Positions 17,652 to 28,854 of a DNA stretch of 51,073 nt are shown here, piece after piece (within the stretch, counting starts at the first letter, position 1; every line of letters begins with the position of its first letter). The stretch is from an uncultured Prevotellaceae bacterium. GTDB taxonomy: Bacteria > Bacteroidota > Bacteroidia > Bacteroidales > Bacteroidaceae. A program made the position numbers and the translations under genes. The stretch is taken from positions 1 to 51,073 of the forward strand of contig CAMHIS010000008.1 in NCBI GenBank assembly GCA_946185285.1, given 5' to 3'. A model generated the notes under the pieces. The model worked only from the letters and a program-made list of their open reading frames with translations. It was not told where the DNA came from and did not search any database.

Positions 17652-17770
17652 ATGAAACGAGGATGGATTGGAGTGTTGGCGGCGATAATGGCGGCGAAAT
17701 CGACGACGCTGCCTTCCCCATGCGCTACGAAATAGACTATGTCCGCATCTACGAACGCAGTCAAAAGTGA
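17652..17770 (+). pseudogene. Remnant of a GH16 glycoside hydrolase (5' start fused to 3' end)
   Basis: An ATG followed by a hydrophobic start (MKRGWIGVLAAIMA) runs to a stop at about 17735. In the next frame, from 17678 to the TGA at 17768-17770, the text GGDNGGEIDDAAFPMRY and EIDYVRIYER is the hallmark C-terminal end of family 16 beta-glucanases (usually IDD..FP..M.IDYVRVY). So the signal-peptide start is joined out of frame to the last ~31 codons, with the catalytic core deleted. The promoter box 17615-17623 remains. The intact ancestor would have been a secreted laminarinase-type enzyme of about 270 residues or more. Confidence 0.75.
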
Positions 17771-17788
17771 AAATAAATGGTGTTTTAT

Positions 17789-17820
17789 TTTGCATTCTTC
17801 TCACTTATTCGTATCTTTGC
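17789..17820 (+). promoter_or_regulatory. Promoter of the leuS operon
   Basis: A textbook Bacteroidota promoter: TTTG (17789-17792), 19-bp spacer, TATCTTTGC (17812-17820). The leader to the leuS ATG at 17867 is about 40 nt. Confidence 0.75.
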
Positions 17821-17866
17821 AGCCCAAATACTAATGTACGGAAACTATTAGAATCAAAATACGACA

Positions 17867-20701
<2,835 letters not shown>

Positions 20702-20704
20702 TAA

Positions 20705-21673
20705 ATGACAATCAATCACAAGTTGATACTCAAAGAGGTCGGGGATTATGTCGGCATAACCCTCGGCCTCCTGTTGTACACGTTCGGCTTCACGTTCTTC
20801 CTGATGCCCTACGAGATAGTGACGGGCGGCGTGTCCGGTATCGGTGCCATCGTCTACTATGCCACCCACTTCCCCATCAGCTATACCTATTTCCTTATCA
20901 ATGGTCTGCTGCTCATCGTGGGCCTGAAGATTCTTGGCTGGAAGTTCCTGACCAAGACCATCTACGCCATCCTCATGCTGACGTTCCTCCTGGGCTTGGC
21001 ACAGGAAATCATCCCCAAGGACCCGTCGGGCAACTTCGTGAAGATTCTTGGCGAGGGTCAGGACTTCATGTCGCTGGTCATCGGCTGTATGATGACGGGC
21101 ACGGCCTTGGCCATCGTCTTCCTGAACAACGGCTCTACGGGCGGCACCGACATCATTGCCGCCTCGGTCAACAAGTTCCGCAACGTGTCGCTCGGCACGG
21201 TGTTGACGTTCGTCGACCTCATCATCATCGGCTCCTGTCTGTTCATACCTCAGTTTGGCGACGTGCTCGAACGCATCCACAAGATTGTGTTCGGCTTCTG
21301 TACGATGGTCATCGAGAACTTCATGCTCGACTACGTCATGAACCGCCGCCGCCAGTCGGTGCAGTTCTTTATCTTCTCGAAGAAGTGGCAGGAGATAGCC
21401 AACGCCCTCGGCACGAAGACCGACCACGGCGTCACCATCCTCGACGGCCACGGCTGGTACACCGGTCAGAAGCGCAAGGTCATCTGTCTGCTGGCCCGCA
21501 AGAGTGAGTCGACCTACATCTTCCGCCTCATCAAGATGATCGACCCCAACGCCTTCGTCTCGCAGAGTGCCGTCATCGGCGTCTATGGCGAGGGCTTCGA
21601 CGAAATGAAAGTTAAAATCAAAAAACATCATGAAGATAGTATTCGCAACAAACAACCAGCACAAGCTGAGTGA
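20705..21673 (+). CDS. YitT family membrane protein (DUF161/DUF2179)
   Basis: 322 residues with about five or six membrane helices in the first ~210 ([71 protein letters not shown]). The motif [12 protein letters not shown] and [13 protein letters not shown] are typical of YitT proteins. The C-terminal ~90 residues ([35 protein letters not shown]) form the soluble DUF2179 domain. Function is unsettled in the family; a transport role has been suggested. It starts 3 bp after leuS and its end overlaps rdgB by 44 bp, so translation of the two is probably coupled. Confidence 0.9.
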   Translation: MTINHKLILKEVGDYVGITLGLLLYTFGFTFFLMPYEIVTGGVSGIGAIVYYATHFPISYTYFLINGLLLIVGLKILGWKFLTKTIYAILMLTFLLGLAQEIIPKDPSGNFVKILGEGQDFMSLVIGCMMTGTALAIVFLNNGSTGGTDIIAASVNKFRNVSLGTVLTFVDLIIIGSCLFIPQFGDVLERIHKIVFGFCTMVIENFMLDYVMNRRRQSVQFFIFSKKWQEIANALGTKTDHGVTILDGHGWYTGQKRKVICLLARKSESTYIFRLIKMIDPNAFVSQSAVIGVYGEGFDEMKVKIKKHHEDSIRNKQPAQAE

Positions 21674-22235
21674 GGTGCGCCAGATTCTGGGCGACAGCAT
21701 CGAGGTATTGTCGCTCAATGATATCGGCTGCCACGAGGACATCCCCGAGACGGGAACGACGTTAGAGGCCAATGCCCTTCAAAAGGCCCAGTACGTCTTC
21801 GACCACTACCACATCGACTGCTTCGCCGACGACACCGGCCTCGAGGTCGACGCTCTTGGCGGCGCCCCCGGCGTCTACAGTGCCCGCTATGCCGCTGTTG
21901 GCTGTGCTGCGACGTTGTCGCAGCCTATCGACCACGACTCCGAAGCCAATATGACCCGCCTTCTCAGCGAATTAGGAGAAAATAACAATCGCAACGCAAG
22001 ATTCCGCACCGTTATCGCGTTAATACAACAGGGCGAGCTGCACGAGTTTGAGGGCATCGTCAACGGCCAGATCATCCGCGAGCGCAGGGGAGGGGAAGGC
22101 TTCGGCTACGACCCCATCTTCCAGCCCGACGGTTACGACCAGACTTTCGCCGAACTGGGCACTGAAGTGAAGAACCACATCAGCCACCGCGCCCGGGCCA
22201 CGCAGAAACTGGCCGACTATTTGTTAAAGAGGTAA
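21630..22235 (+). CDS. rdgB: RdgB/HAM1-type non-canonical purine NTP pyrophosphatase
   Basis: 201 residues. Motifs: [20 protein letters not shown] at the start (nucleotide-binding loop), [13 protein letters not shown] (catalytic Asp), [12 protein letters not shown], and [20 protein letters not shown]. It hydrolyses dITP, XTP and ITP to the monophosphate and pyrophosphate, keeping them out of DNA and RNA. The stretch [12 protein letters not shown] after SARYA is longer than normal in the family and is encoded by a palindrome (GCTGCGAC, GTT, GTCGCAGC; 21906-21924), so it looks like an in-frame insertion in a surface loop. The start lies inside yitT (44-bp overlap). Confidence 0.95.
   Translation: MKIVFATNNQHKLSEVRQILGDSIEVLSLNDIGCHEDIPETGTTLEANALQKAQYVFDHYHIDCFADDTGLEVDALGGAPGVYSARYAAVGCAATLSQPIDHDSEANMTRLLSELGENNNRNARFRTVIALIQQGELHEFEGIVNGQIIRERRGGEGFGYDPIFQPDGYDQTFAELGTEVKNHISHRARATQKLADYLLKR
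21906..21924. repeat. Palindrome inside rdgB
   Basis: GCTGCGAC, loop GTT, GTCGCAGC. Same TGCGAY...RTCGCA pattern as the palindrome inside leuS 1.7 kb upstream. Confidence 0.6.
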
Positions 22236-22239
22236 CGTT

Positions 22240-24138
22240 ATGAGAAGAGTCGCAATCATCGCATTGCTCATTCTGCAATGCTCCATATTGTCAGCGCAGG
22301 TCGGCACCTGGCGCACTTATATGTCGTACTATGAACCGCAGCAGATTGTCAAGGCCGGCAACAGCCTGTTTGTCCGTGCCTCGAACGACCTGTATCAGTA
22401 CAACCTGACCGACCACAGCATCACCACCTACGACAAGAACACGGGACTGAGCGACTCCTACATCACCCACATCGGCTGGAACCAGCAGGCCAAGCGGCTC
22501 ATCATCGTCTACCAGAACTCGAACATCGACCTGATGGACCAGAGCGGCAACGTCAGCAACATCTCAGCCCTCTACCGCAAGTCGATGACCGACGACAAGA
22601 CCGTCGACAGCCTCACCATCGACGGCCCCTACGCCTACCTCTACGCCCGCTTCGGCATCGTCAAGGTGAACATGCAGCGGGCAGAAGTCAGCGACACCTA
22701 CACCCCCGAGCATCCCGAGTACCCGACGTCGCTGCCCGCCAGCAATACAAACGCCGACTGGGCACAGTACATCGACGTGGTGCGCACGCTGAAACCCGGT
22801 GGGCCGAGGTACAACTACTTCGGATTCATGCGCTTGACGGGCGGCACGCTCTACACCGTCGACAAGGCGCCCTCGTCGGCAAACATCGCCTGCGTGCAGA
22901 CGCTGAACCTCGCCAATCAGGAATGGACATGCTACGACAGTGACCTAAGCGACAAGACGGGTTACCAGTTTGCCAGACTCTACTGCGTCGACGTTGACCC
23001 ACGCGACAACAGCCACGTCTTCGCAGGCGGCCGTACAGGACTTTACGAATTCCGCAACGGACAATTCGTTCAAGCCTACAGCAACGACAACAGTCCGCTG
23101 CAGACCGCAACGACCGTAGGCAACGATGACAAGAACTATGTACTCGTCACCGGCATGAAGTACGACACTCAGGGCAACCTTTGGCTCACCAACAGCATCA
23201 GCCCCAGCACGTCGCTGCTAAAGCTCTCTACAGGCTCACAGTGGCAGTCGCTCCACCATGAGGAGCTGACAATCAACGACGACCGCTCGATGGAGGGCAT
23301 GGAGCACCTGATGTTCGACTCGCGCGGCTATCTCTGGTTTGTCAACAACTATCATCGCACGCCGGCACTCATACGCTATAACACCGCCACAGACGACATC
23401 AAGGTCTACAGCCACATTGTCAATCAGGACGGCACCAGCTACGACATCAGCTATGTCACCTGCGTGACCGAGGACAAGTCGGGAAACATCTGGATAGGCA
23501 CCAACCTCGGCCCGTTTATGCTCGAAGCCGCCAACATCGACTCCGACAGCGAGACGTTCACCCAGGTGAAGGTGCCACGCAACGACGGCAGCGACTATGC
23601 CGACTACCTGCTCTCAGGCGTCTACGTTAACGCCATAGCCATCGACGGCGGTGGCCGCAAATGGTTTGGCACCAACGCGAACGGTGTCTATCTTATCAGC
23701 GAGGACAACATGACGCAGCTGCAGCACTTCCAGTCGGCCAACACGCCGCTGCTCTCCGACAACATCACCGCCCTGGCCATCAACGACAGCAACGGCGAAG
23801 TGTTCATATCCACCAACAACGGACTCTGCTCATACATCAGCGACGCCACGGCCTCAAGCAGTAGCATGAGCAGCGACAACATCTATGCCTATCCCAACCC
23901 CGTGACGCCCGACTACAAAGGACTCATCACCATCGTCGGACTGAGCTATAAGGCCCAAATAAAGATTGTATCGACAAGCGGAAAAATGGTGAACGAGGGA
24001 CAGAGCAACGGCGGCACCTACACATGGAACGGCTGCGACCGCGACGGCAACCGCGTAGCCTCTGGCGTCTACCACGTGCTGGCGTCCAATAGCGACGGTT
24101 CCGACGGCTCCGTATGCCGCATAGCCGTCATCAAGTAA
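22240..24138 (+). CDS. PorZ-like beta-propeller protein of the type IX secretion system
   Basis: 632 residues. Signal peptide (MRRVAIIALLILQCSILSAQ), then VGTWRTYMSYYEPQQIVKAG, the usual start of PorZ, whose two beta-propellers are built from repeats such as LYQYNLTDHSITTYDKNTGL, IWIGTNLGPFML and KWFGTNANGVYLI. The end (YAYPNPVTPDYKGLITIVG, then GVYHVLAS) is a type A sorting domain with the YPNPV box. In Porphyromonas, PorZ is a surface component of the T9SS attachment complex. It follows rdgB by 4 bp, so it belongs to the same transcript. Other T9SS genes are not in this window. Confidence 0.85.
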   Translation: MRRVAIIALLILQCSILSAQVGTWRTYMSYYEPQQIVKAGNSLFVRASNDLYQYNLTDHSITTYDKNTGLSDSYITHIGWNQQAKRLIIVYQNSNIDLMDQSGNVSNISALYRKSMTDDKTVDSLTIDGPYAYLYARFGIVKVNMQRAEVSDTYTPEHPEYPTSLPASNTNADWAQYIDVVRTLKPGGPRYNYFGFMRLTGGTLYTVDKAPSSANIACVQTLNLANQEWTCYDSDLSDKTGYQFARLYCVDVDPRDNSHVFAGGRTGLYEFRNGQFVQAYSNDNSPLQTATTVGNDDKNYVLVTGMKYDTQGNLWLTNSISPSTSLLKLSTGSQWQSLHHEELTINDDRSMEGMEHLMFDSRGYLWFVNNYHRTPALIRYNTATDDIKVYSHIVNQDGTSYDISYVTCVTEDKSGNIWIGTNLGPFMLEAANIDSDSETFTQVKVPRNDGSDYADYLLSGVYVNAIAIDGGGRKWFGTNANGVYLISEDNMTQLQHFQSANTPLLSDNITALAINDSNGEVFISTNNGLCSYISDATASSSSMSSDNIYAYPNPVTPDYKGLITIVGLSYKAQIKIVSTSGKMVNEGQSNGGTYTWNGCDRDGNRVASGVYHVLASNSDGSDGSVCRIAVIK

Positions 24139-24141
24139 CCG

Positions 24142-25194
24142 ATGGCTAACAACTCACGTATGCTTATCAGCCCGGAAACCATTGAGCGCGTCAGGCGCGA
24201 CAACTGTTTCGACTTCCTGCGCTACCTCTTTGCCTTCTCACTCATACTCGTACACTTCTGTACACTCACCGAGACTGAACAGTTCTGGGTCATCAGCGGA
24301 CAGACGCGCGTCAAGGCATTCTTCACCATCACGGGCTTTCTCGTCGTCTACAGCTACCTGCGCCATGATAACCTGACGACCTACGTCGGCAAGCGCCTGC
24401 GCCGCATCATGCCGGCTTACGTCACCGTGGTGCTCGTCTGCGTCGCGGCAGGACTATGCTTCACGCCAGTAAGTCCTGCAGACTACATCACAGACTCACA
24501 GACCTGGCACTACCTGGCCGCAAACCTCACGATGCTTAACTTTCTGGAGCCTTCGCTACCGGGACTTTTTCCCGGACACTACGAGGAGGCCGTCAACGGC
24601 TCACTCTGGTCTATGAAGTTCGAGATGATCTTCTACGCCCTCATACCTATTATAATATGGCTGATGCGACGGTGCGGCAAGCTCTCGGTACTGACGGCCG
24701 TCTTTGCCGCTTACATCGCCTACCGCGCCACGTTCGACTACCTGGAAGACCACCACCCTGAGGTGGCACTCTACAGCGCCGTCAACCATGCCAGCTTCAA
24801 TACGATGGCCTACTTCTTTAGCGGCATGGCGATTATACTTTACTTCGACCTGTTCTGCCGCCACATCAGGATCGTCGTTCCGCTCTGCATAGCCCTGCTG
24901 CTGTTGCTCCACTGTGCCGACGTCTACGTGCTCAACTACGTCGAGCCGCTGCTGTTCTCGGCACTGCTTGTCAGCGTGGCTTACTACTGCAGGCCGCTAA
25001 ACTTCCTGCAGCATCACGACAACATATCATACGGACTGTACCTATATCACTACCCCGTCATTCAGGTACTGATACAGGCCGGGCTTCACCGCTACAATAT
25101 CTGGCTCACACTGGCACTCACCGTCGCGATTACCATCGCGCTGGCAGCGCTCTCATGGCGCTACATCGAGAAGCCCATACTGCGCAGGTCATGA
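24142..25194 (+). CDS. Acyltransferase 3 family membrane protein
   Basis: 350 residues with about ten membrane helices. The N-terminal motif NCFDFLRYLFAFSLILVHF with the catalytic His in the first helix (LVHF), SLWSMKFEMIFYALIP, and the end ISYGLYLYHYPVIQVLIQ with YIEKPILRR are typical of OafA/YrhL acyltransferases, which O-acylate cell-surface sugars using acyl-CoA. Its gene starts 3 bp after porZ and the last 6 bp overlap convergently with the end of nadA. Probably modifies LPS or exopolysaccharide; the substrate is not known. Confidence 0.9.
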   Translation: MANNSRMLISPETIERVRRDNCFDFLRYLFAFSLILVHFCTLTETEQFWVISGQTRVKAFFTITGFLVVYSYLRHDNLTTYVGKRLRRIMPAYVTVVLVCVAAGLCFTPVSPADYITDSQTWHYLAANLTMLNFLEPSLPGLFPGHYEEAVNGSLWSMKFEMIFYALIPIIIWLMRRCGKLSVLTAVFAAYIAYRATFDYLEDHHPEVALYSAVNHASFNTMAYFFSGMAIILYFDLFCRHIRIVVPLCIALLLLLHCADVYVLNYVEPLLFSALLVSVAYYCRPLNFLQHHDNISYGLYLYHYPVIQVLIQAGLHRYNIWLTLALTVAITIALAALSWRYIEKPILRRS

Positions 25195-26181
25195 CAGCTC
25201 CAGCATCCGCTCGATAGGCTTCACGGCCTCCTTGGCTATCTCGGGGTCGACCTCCACGGTCGGCCACTCGTACTTCAGCGTGTTATAGACCTTCAGCAGC
25301 GTGTTCATCTTCATATACTGACACTCATTGCAGCTGCACTCCAGTCCGCTCTCTGATATTTCAGGCGGCACGGGAATAAACTCCTTATCAGGACACGTCC
25401 GCTGCATCTCATACAGAATACCAGCCTCAGTAGCCACAATGAACTGCTTCTTGTCGCTCTGTTGGCAATACTGCAACATCGTTGCTGTCGACCCCTTCAC
25501 ATCAGCCAATGCCAGCACAGGACCCTTACACTCCAAATGAGCCATCACAACAGCTTCAGGATACTGCTCCCTCAGCTCCACAATCTTCTGTGCCGAGAAG
25601 CGCTCATGCACATGACAGCCGCCGTTCCAGAGCAGCATGTCACGACCCGTCACCTCATTGATATAGTTACCAAGGTTATAGTCAGGGCCGAAGATGTACT
25701 TTCCGTCCTTAGGCAACTGGTCCACAACCTTCTTCGCATTGCCGCTCGTCACCACCACGTCCGTCAGCGCCTTCACCGCTGCCGTCGTGTTGACGTAGCT
25801 GATGACCTGATACCCGGGATGCTCGTCCTTGAACTTCTTCAGGTCCTCAGCCTTGCATGAGTCGGCCAGCGAGCAGCCCGCATTCAGGTCAGGACAGAGC
25901 ACCGTCTTCTCAGGCGACAACAGCTTGCACGTTTCAGCCATGAAGTGAACACCGCACATCACCATCATCCGTGCATCTGTCTCAGCGGCTTTCCTCGCCA
26001 ACGCTAAAGAATCGCCTACAAAGTCGGCCACATCCTGGATGTCGCTAACCGTATAGTAGTGTGCCAGGATGATGGCACACTTCTCTTCACACAGTCTGCG
26101 AATCTCAGACTTCAGGTCAATACCCTCGCTCGTTGGTTCGTCGATGAACCCCTGTCTTTTCCACTCCTTTTTCAAAACCAT
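25189..26181 (-). CDS. nadA: Quinolinate synthase A
   Basis: 330 residues. NadA condenses iminoaspartate with dihydroxyacetone phosphate to quinolinate in NAD synthesis, using a 4Fe-4S cluster. The three expected Cys regions are seen: DLNAGCSLADSC (near 115), WNGGCHVHERF (near 200) and SGLECSCNECQYMK (near 290), with the fold repeats SYVNTTAAVKALTDVVVTSG and AHLECKGPVLALADVKGSTA. The upstream DNA (26182-26230) is a very AT-rich poly-T run without an obvious -7 box. The 3' end overlaps the acyltransferase by 6 bp. NadB and NadC genes are not nearby. Confidence 0.96.
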   Translation of the reverse strand: MVLKKEWKRQGFIDEPTSEGIDLKSEIRRLCEEKCAIILAHYYTVSDIQDVADFVGDSLALARKAAETDARMMVMCGVHFMAETCKLLSPEKTVLCPDLNAGCSLADSCKAEDLKKFKDEHPGYQVISYVNTTAAVKALTDVVVTSGNAKKVVDQLPKDGKYIFGPDYNLGNYINEVTGRDMLLWNGGCHVHERFSAQKIVELREQYPEAVVMAHLECKGPVLALADVKGSTATMLQYCQQSDKKQFIVATEAGILYEMQRTCPDKEFIPVPPEISESGLECSCNECQYMKMNTLLKVYNTLKYEWPTVEVDPEIAKEAVKPIERMLELS

Positions 26182-26540
26182 TATTATATTTTTTTTTTCT
26201 TTTTTCTTTTTAAAATAGAAATGTATAAGGATGATAGGGCGTTGATAAGTGTAAAACTTATACTCAAATTATTTGCTTATTTGTTTATTCACCCGTGATA
26301 GCTCCTTTTCCACACCCATTGTTAATACTAACTCATTGATATTGTTGCATCAACGATAGTTATCCACAATTTCTAATTTCGGTGCAAAATTACTAAGTTT
26401 ATATCTTTTTCTATCAAAAAATCGTGGAAAACTTATAAAAAAACTGCAAATAACTATGTGAATATCCACTCACCACTCTCTCCTCCGCTTATTTCCACTC
26501 GTTATCCACACACTTATCCACATAGTTATCCACAGTCTTT
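26182..26540. other. Candidate chromosomal origin: DnaA-box cluster with AT-rich DNA
   Basis: Gene-free stretch with five DnaA-box-like sites, all in the same direction: TTTTCCACA (26306-26314) and TTATCCACA at 26360-26368, 26502-26510, 26514-26522 and 26526-26534. The last three are spaced exactly 12 bp apart, and a weaker TATTTCCAC at 26490 keeps the same phase. Between and beside them is very AT-rich DNA (poly-T tract 26182-26215, and 26376-26457). Repeated, phased boxes beside an AT-rich tract are the classical layout of oriC. In Bacteroidota oriC is often not next to dnaA. It could instead be a DnaA-titrating or regulatory cluster. Confidence 0.55.
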
Positions 26541-26632
26541 TCTACTTCGCCAGACTGAAGAAGCCCGACTCTATCAAGACATGACAAAATCTAATGATAG
26601 TTTCCGTACTGAGAGATATGAAAATATATCAA

Positions 26633-26711
26633 TCACATCCGTCACTGCTGCGAAAACGTCTGATAGTCAGTAAGATATGCGGTGACGGATAATGGTGATG
26701 GGTGACGGATG
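26633..26711 (-). repeat. 79-bp dispersed repeat, copy B
   Basis: Reverse complement of 75-153 with 5 mismatches. It lies in the gap between the DnaA-box cluster and trmH. A 62-codon frame (26642-26830, minus) ends in the same peptide as in copy A, but the rest of that frame is not recognisable. Related TGACGGAT motifs continue to about 26910. Confidence 0.8.
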
Positions 26712-26982
26712 ACAGTGATGACTGGAAGACGGGGTTCATGGCCGGTGAATGTCTGTTCGCGGGTAGTGAGCCACTGCGGACGGCAAAGATGATCAGCCAG
26801 TTCCTCACCGCATATTCCTCCATCCGTCATCCGTCACCTCTATCCGTCACTCCGTAACATATTGATTACTAATATGATAGGACAAAAGTGACGGAATGAC
26901 GGATTCTTTTAACATCGATTTGTTTGGCTCTTTCGTATTCCGAATGTGTGTGCTTCTTTTCAAAAAAGAAACCAAAAAATAC

Positions 26983-27018
26983 TTCAAATTCCTTTCCTAT
27001 TTCAAATTCTTTTCCTAT
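26983..27018 (+). repeat. 18-bp tandem duplication that overlaps the trmH promoter
   Basis: TTCAAATTCCTTTCCTAT followed directly by TTCAAATTCTTTTCCTAT, one mismatch. The second copy runs into the -7 box (TATATTTGC, 27016-27024). Confidence 0.65.
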
Positions 27019-27024
27019 ATTTGC
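27016..27024 (+). promoter_or_regulatory. -7 box for the leader ORF and trmH
   Basis: TATATTTGC, a full match to TAnnTTTGC, 24 bp before the small ORF at 27049 and 68 bp before trmH. Confidence 0.6.
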
Positions 27025-27048
27025 AAGCAGTTATGTGAACTGCAGCAG

Positions 27049-27093
27049 ATGAAGCTGAAGGAACTGTTGATGCAGGAATACAAGGATTACTAA
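27049..27093 (+). CDS. Putative 14-residue leader peptide coupled to the methyltransferase
   Basis: A short ORF (MKLKELLMQEYKDY) whose TAA overlaps the ATG of the methyltransferase gene as TAATG. It is placed just after a promoter box and has no other obvious function. It may couple translation or act as a leader peptide. It could also be a chance frame; no conservation data are available here. Confidence 0.35.
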   Translation: MKLKELLMQEYKDY

Positions 27094-27626
27094 TGAGAAA
27101 GGTAAGAACGATAGAAATGCAGCGGCTTAGCGTCGAGGAGTTCCGCGAGGCCGAGAAGCTGCCGTTGGTGGTGGTGCTCGACGACGTGCGGTCGATGCAC
27201 AACGTGGGCAGCGTGTTCCGCACGGGCGATGCCTTCCGCGTGGAGGCGGTCTATTTGTGTGGCATAACGTCGACGCCGCCGATGGCCGAGATTCACAAGA
27301 CGGCACTCGGTGCCGAGGACAGCGTGCGCTGGGAATATTTCCCGACGGCTGTCGAGGCGGTGGAGCGGCTGCACCAAGAGGGCTATACGGTGCTGAGCGT
27401 GGAGCAGGTGGAGCACTCCACGAAGCTGCAGCGCTTCCGCGCTGAGGCGGGCCGCCGGTATGCCGTCGTGCTGGGCAACGAAGTAAAAGGCGTCCACCAG
27501 GAAGTGGTAGACGCCAGTGATGGTTGCCTGGAGATTCCGCAGCTCGGAACGAAGCACTCGATGAACGTCAGCGTCACGGCTGGCATCGTCATCTATAAGT
27601 TTGCCGAGCAACTGCTCCTGACTTAG
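27093..27626 (+). CDS. TrmH/SpoU-family RNA methyltransferase
   Basis: 177 residues, SPOUT-fold SAM-dependent 2'-O-ribose methyltransferase. The three SpoU motifs are visible: LDDVRSMHNVGSVFRTGDAF (motif 1, residues 29-48), YAVVLGNEVKGV (motif 2) and LEIPQLGTKHSMNVSVTAGI (motif 3, residues 145-165). It lacks the N-terminal RNA-binding domain of RlmB-type enzymes, so it is of the short TrmH/TrmL class; whether the target is tRNA or rRNA cannot be told. The start overlaps the stop of a 14-codon ORF (TAATG). It is convergent with the rubredoxin gene, whose stop codon lies only 3 bp away. Confidence 0.9.
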   Translation: MRKVRTIEMQRLSVEEFREAEKLPLVVVLDDVRSMHNVGSVFRTGDAFRVEAVYLCGITSTPPMAEIHKTALGAEDSVRWEYFPTAVEAVERLHQEGYTVLSVEQVEHSTKLQRFRAEAGRRYAVVLGNEVKGVHQEVVDASDGCLEIPQLGTKHSMNVSVTAGIVIYKFAEQLLLT

Positions 27627-27628
27627 TC

Positions 27629-27787
27629 TTACTCGGGCGAGAAGTCACCCTTGCCAACGCCGCAGATGGGGCATACCCAATCCTCGGGGATGTCTTCGAA
27701 AGCGGTGCCGGCCTCAATGCCGCTGTCGGGGTCGCCGACTTCGGGGTCGTACACGTAGCCGCATACGTCGCATACATACTTTTTCAT
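27629..27787 (-). CDS. Rubredoxin
   Basis: 52 residues, a complete small rubredoxin. The two CxxC knuckles that bind one iron are clear: [20 protein letters not shown] (Cys6, Cys9) and [13 protein letters not shown] (Cys39, Cys42). It carries electrons in the cytoplasm, often for oxygen or peroxide detoxification or as a reductase partner. It begins with ATG inside the last 4 bases of the glycosyltransferase gene, so it is the last gene of the DUF4254-GT9-rubredoxin operon; no partner reductase is nearby. Confidence 0.96.
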   Translation of the reverse strand: MKKYVCDVCGYVYDPEVGDPDSGIEAGTAFEDIPEDWVCPICGVGKGDFSPE

Positions 27788-28854
27788 AAGCTTTGACTGT
27801 TTGATTTTTGGTTAATAATCTGAACTATTCTCTCGGTTATCGTTTCGGGTTTGATGAGGTTCATGCAGGCCAGGTCGCGGCGGTGGCACGACTTGTTGCC
27901 GTAGATGCTGCACGGGCGGCAGTCGAGGTCTGCCTGTATGGCATTCTCAGCCGGCTGGTTCCAGCCCATGAAACCGGCATAGGGATGGGTGGCTCCCCAG
28001 ATGCTGACGACGGGCGTAGCCGTAAGCGATGCCAAGTGCATGTTCGACGAGTCCATGGAGAGCATGACGTCGAGGTGGCTCATGAGGATAAGCTCCTGGT
28101 GCATGTTCTCCAAGTGGCGGCTGACATAGACGCAGCGGGGCACTTCCTGGCTCCAGGCAGTGAAAAGCCGGTCCTCCTCCTCGCCTTTCCCGAAGAGGAA
28201 GAAGCGGGCATTGGGGTATTTCTTCTGGAGCTGGTCGATGACCAGGCGTGTGCGCTCGGTGGGGTATGTCTTGCCGGGATGGGCGGCGGTGGGGGCTATG
28301 CCTATCCACTGTTCGAAGTTCTTCTTGGGGCCGATGATGGCCGGCAGCATGTTCAGGTTGCCGCCTTCGGGTGGGAAGAGCGAGGTGAACTCTACGTGGA
28401 CGGGATAGCCTAACTTGGCCAGTACGTCGGCATAGTTCTCGAAAGGAGTATTCAGCTGTTTGCGCACCTTATTATTATAGGCGGTGAGCCTGCGGCGGTC
28501 GCGGCGGTGCTTGTCGAGGTGCTCCACGCGGTAGCGGCCCATGTTGAACCGCATACGCAGATATTCCGAGCGCAGCACGTTGTGCAGGTCGGCAATCTTG
28601 GTAAACTGCTTGGCCGTAAGACGGCGGTAGAGAGCATTGAGCCCCCTGACACCGTGGTACTCATGCTTCAGGTCGGCCTCCATGAAGTCGACGTTGGGTG
28701 CCAGGTCTTCAAAGAAGGCACGCGCAAAAGCCCGGCTGAGCACAGTGATGCGCAGGTCAGGGTACTGCATGGCCAACGAGTAGACGACCGGCACGGCCAT
28801 GGCCACGTCGCCCATGGCCGAGAAGCGTATGATGAGTATATGCTCTCGTTTCAC
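27784..28854 (-). CDS. Glycosyltransferase family 9 (heptosyltransferase-like)
   Basis: 356 residues. The start [20 protein letters not shown] has the GDV motif of LPS heptosyltransferases, and the C-terminal half has [15 protein letters not shown] and [19 protein letters not shown], the GT9 nucleotide-sugar site with the DS.. MHLA signature, then [12 protein letters not shown]. It probably adds a heptose or a similar sugar to the lipopolysaccharide core on the inner face of the membrane. Overlaps of 4 bp with DUF4254 upstream and rubredoxin downstream indicate a tightly coupled operon. Confidence 0.93.
   Translation of the reverse strand: MKREHILIIRFSAMGDVAMAVPVVYSLAMQYPDLRITVLSRAFARAFFEDLAPNVDFMEADLKHEYHGVRGLNALYRRLTAKQFTKIADLHNVLRSEYLRMRFNMGRYRVEHLDKHRRDRRRLTAYNNKVRKQLNTPFENYADVLAKLGYPVHVEFTSLFPPEGGNLNMLPAIIGPKKNFEQWIGIAPTAAHPGKTYPTERTRLVIDQLQKKYPNARFFLFGKGEEEDRLFTAWSQEVPRCVYVSRHLENMHQELILMSHLDVMLSMDSSNMHLASLTATPVVSIWGATHPYAGFMGWNQPAENAIQADLDCRPCSIYGNKSCHRRDLACMNLIKPETITERIVQIINQKSNSQSL

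Noticed and set aside
26642..26830. 62-codon minus-strand ORF over the repeat copy B
   Set aside because: The end is explained by the dispersed repeat; the rest has no recognisable domain, so it is listed only as a repeat.
26896..27093. 65-codon ORF that ends at the trmH start
   Set aside because: Most of it lies before the promoter box and is low-complexity Phe/Lys; only the last 14 codons after the promoter are worth keeping.
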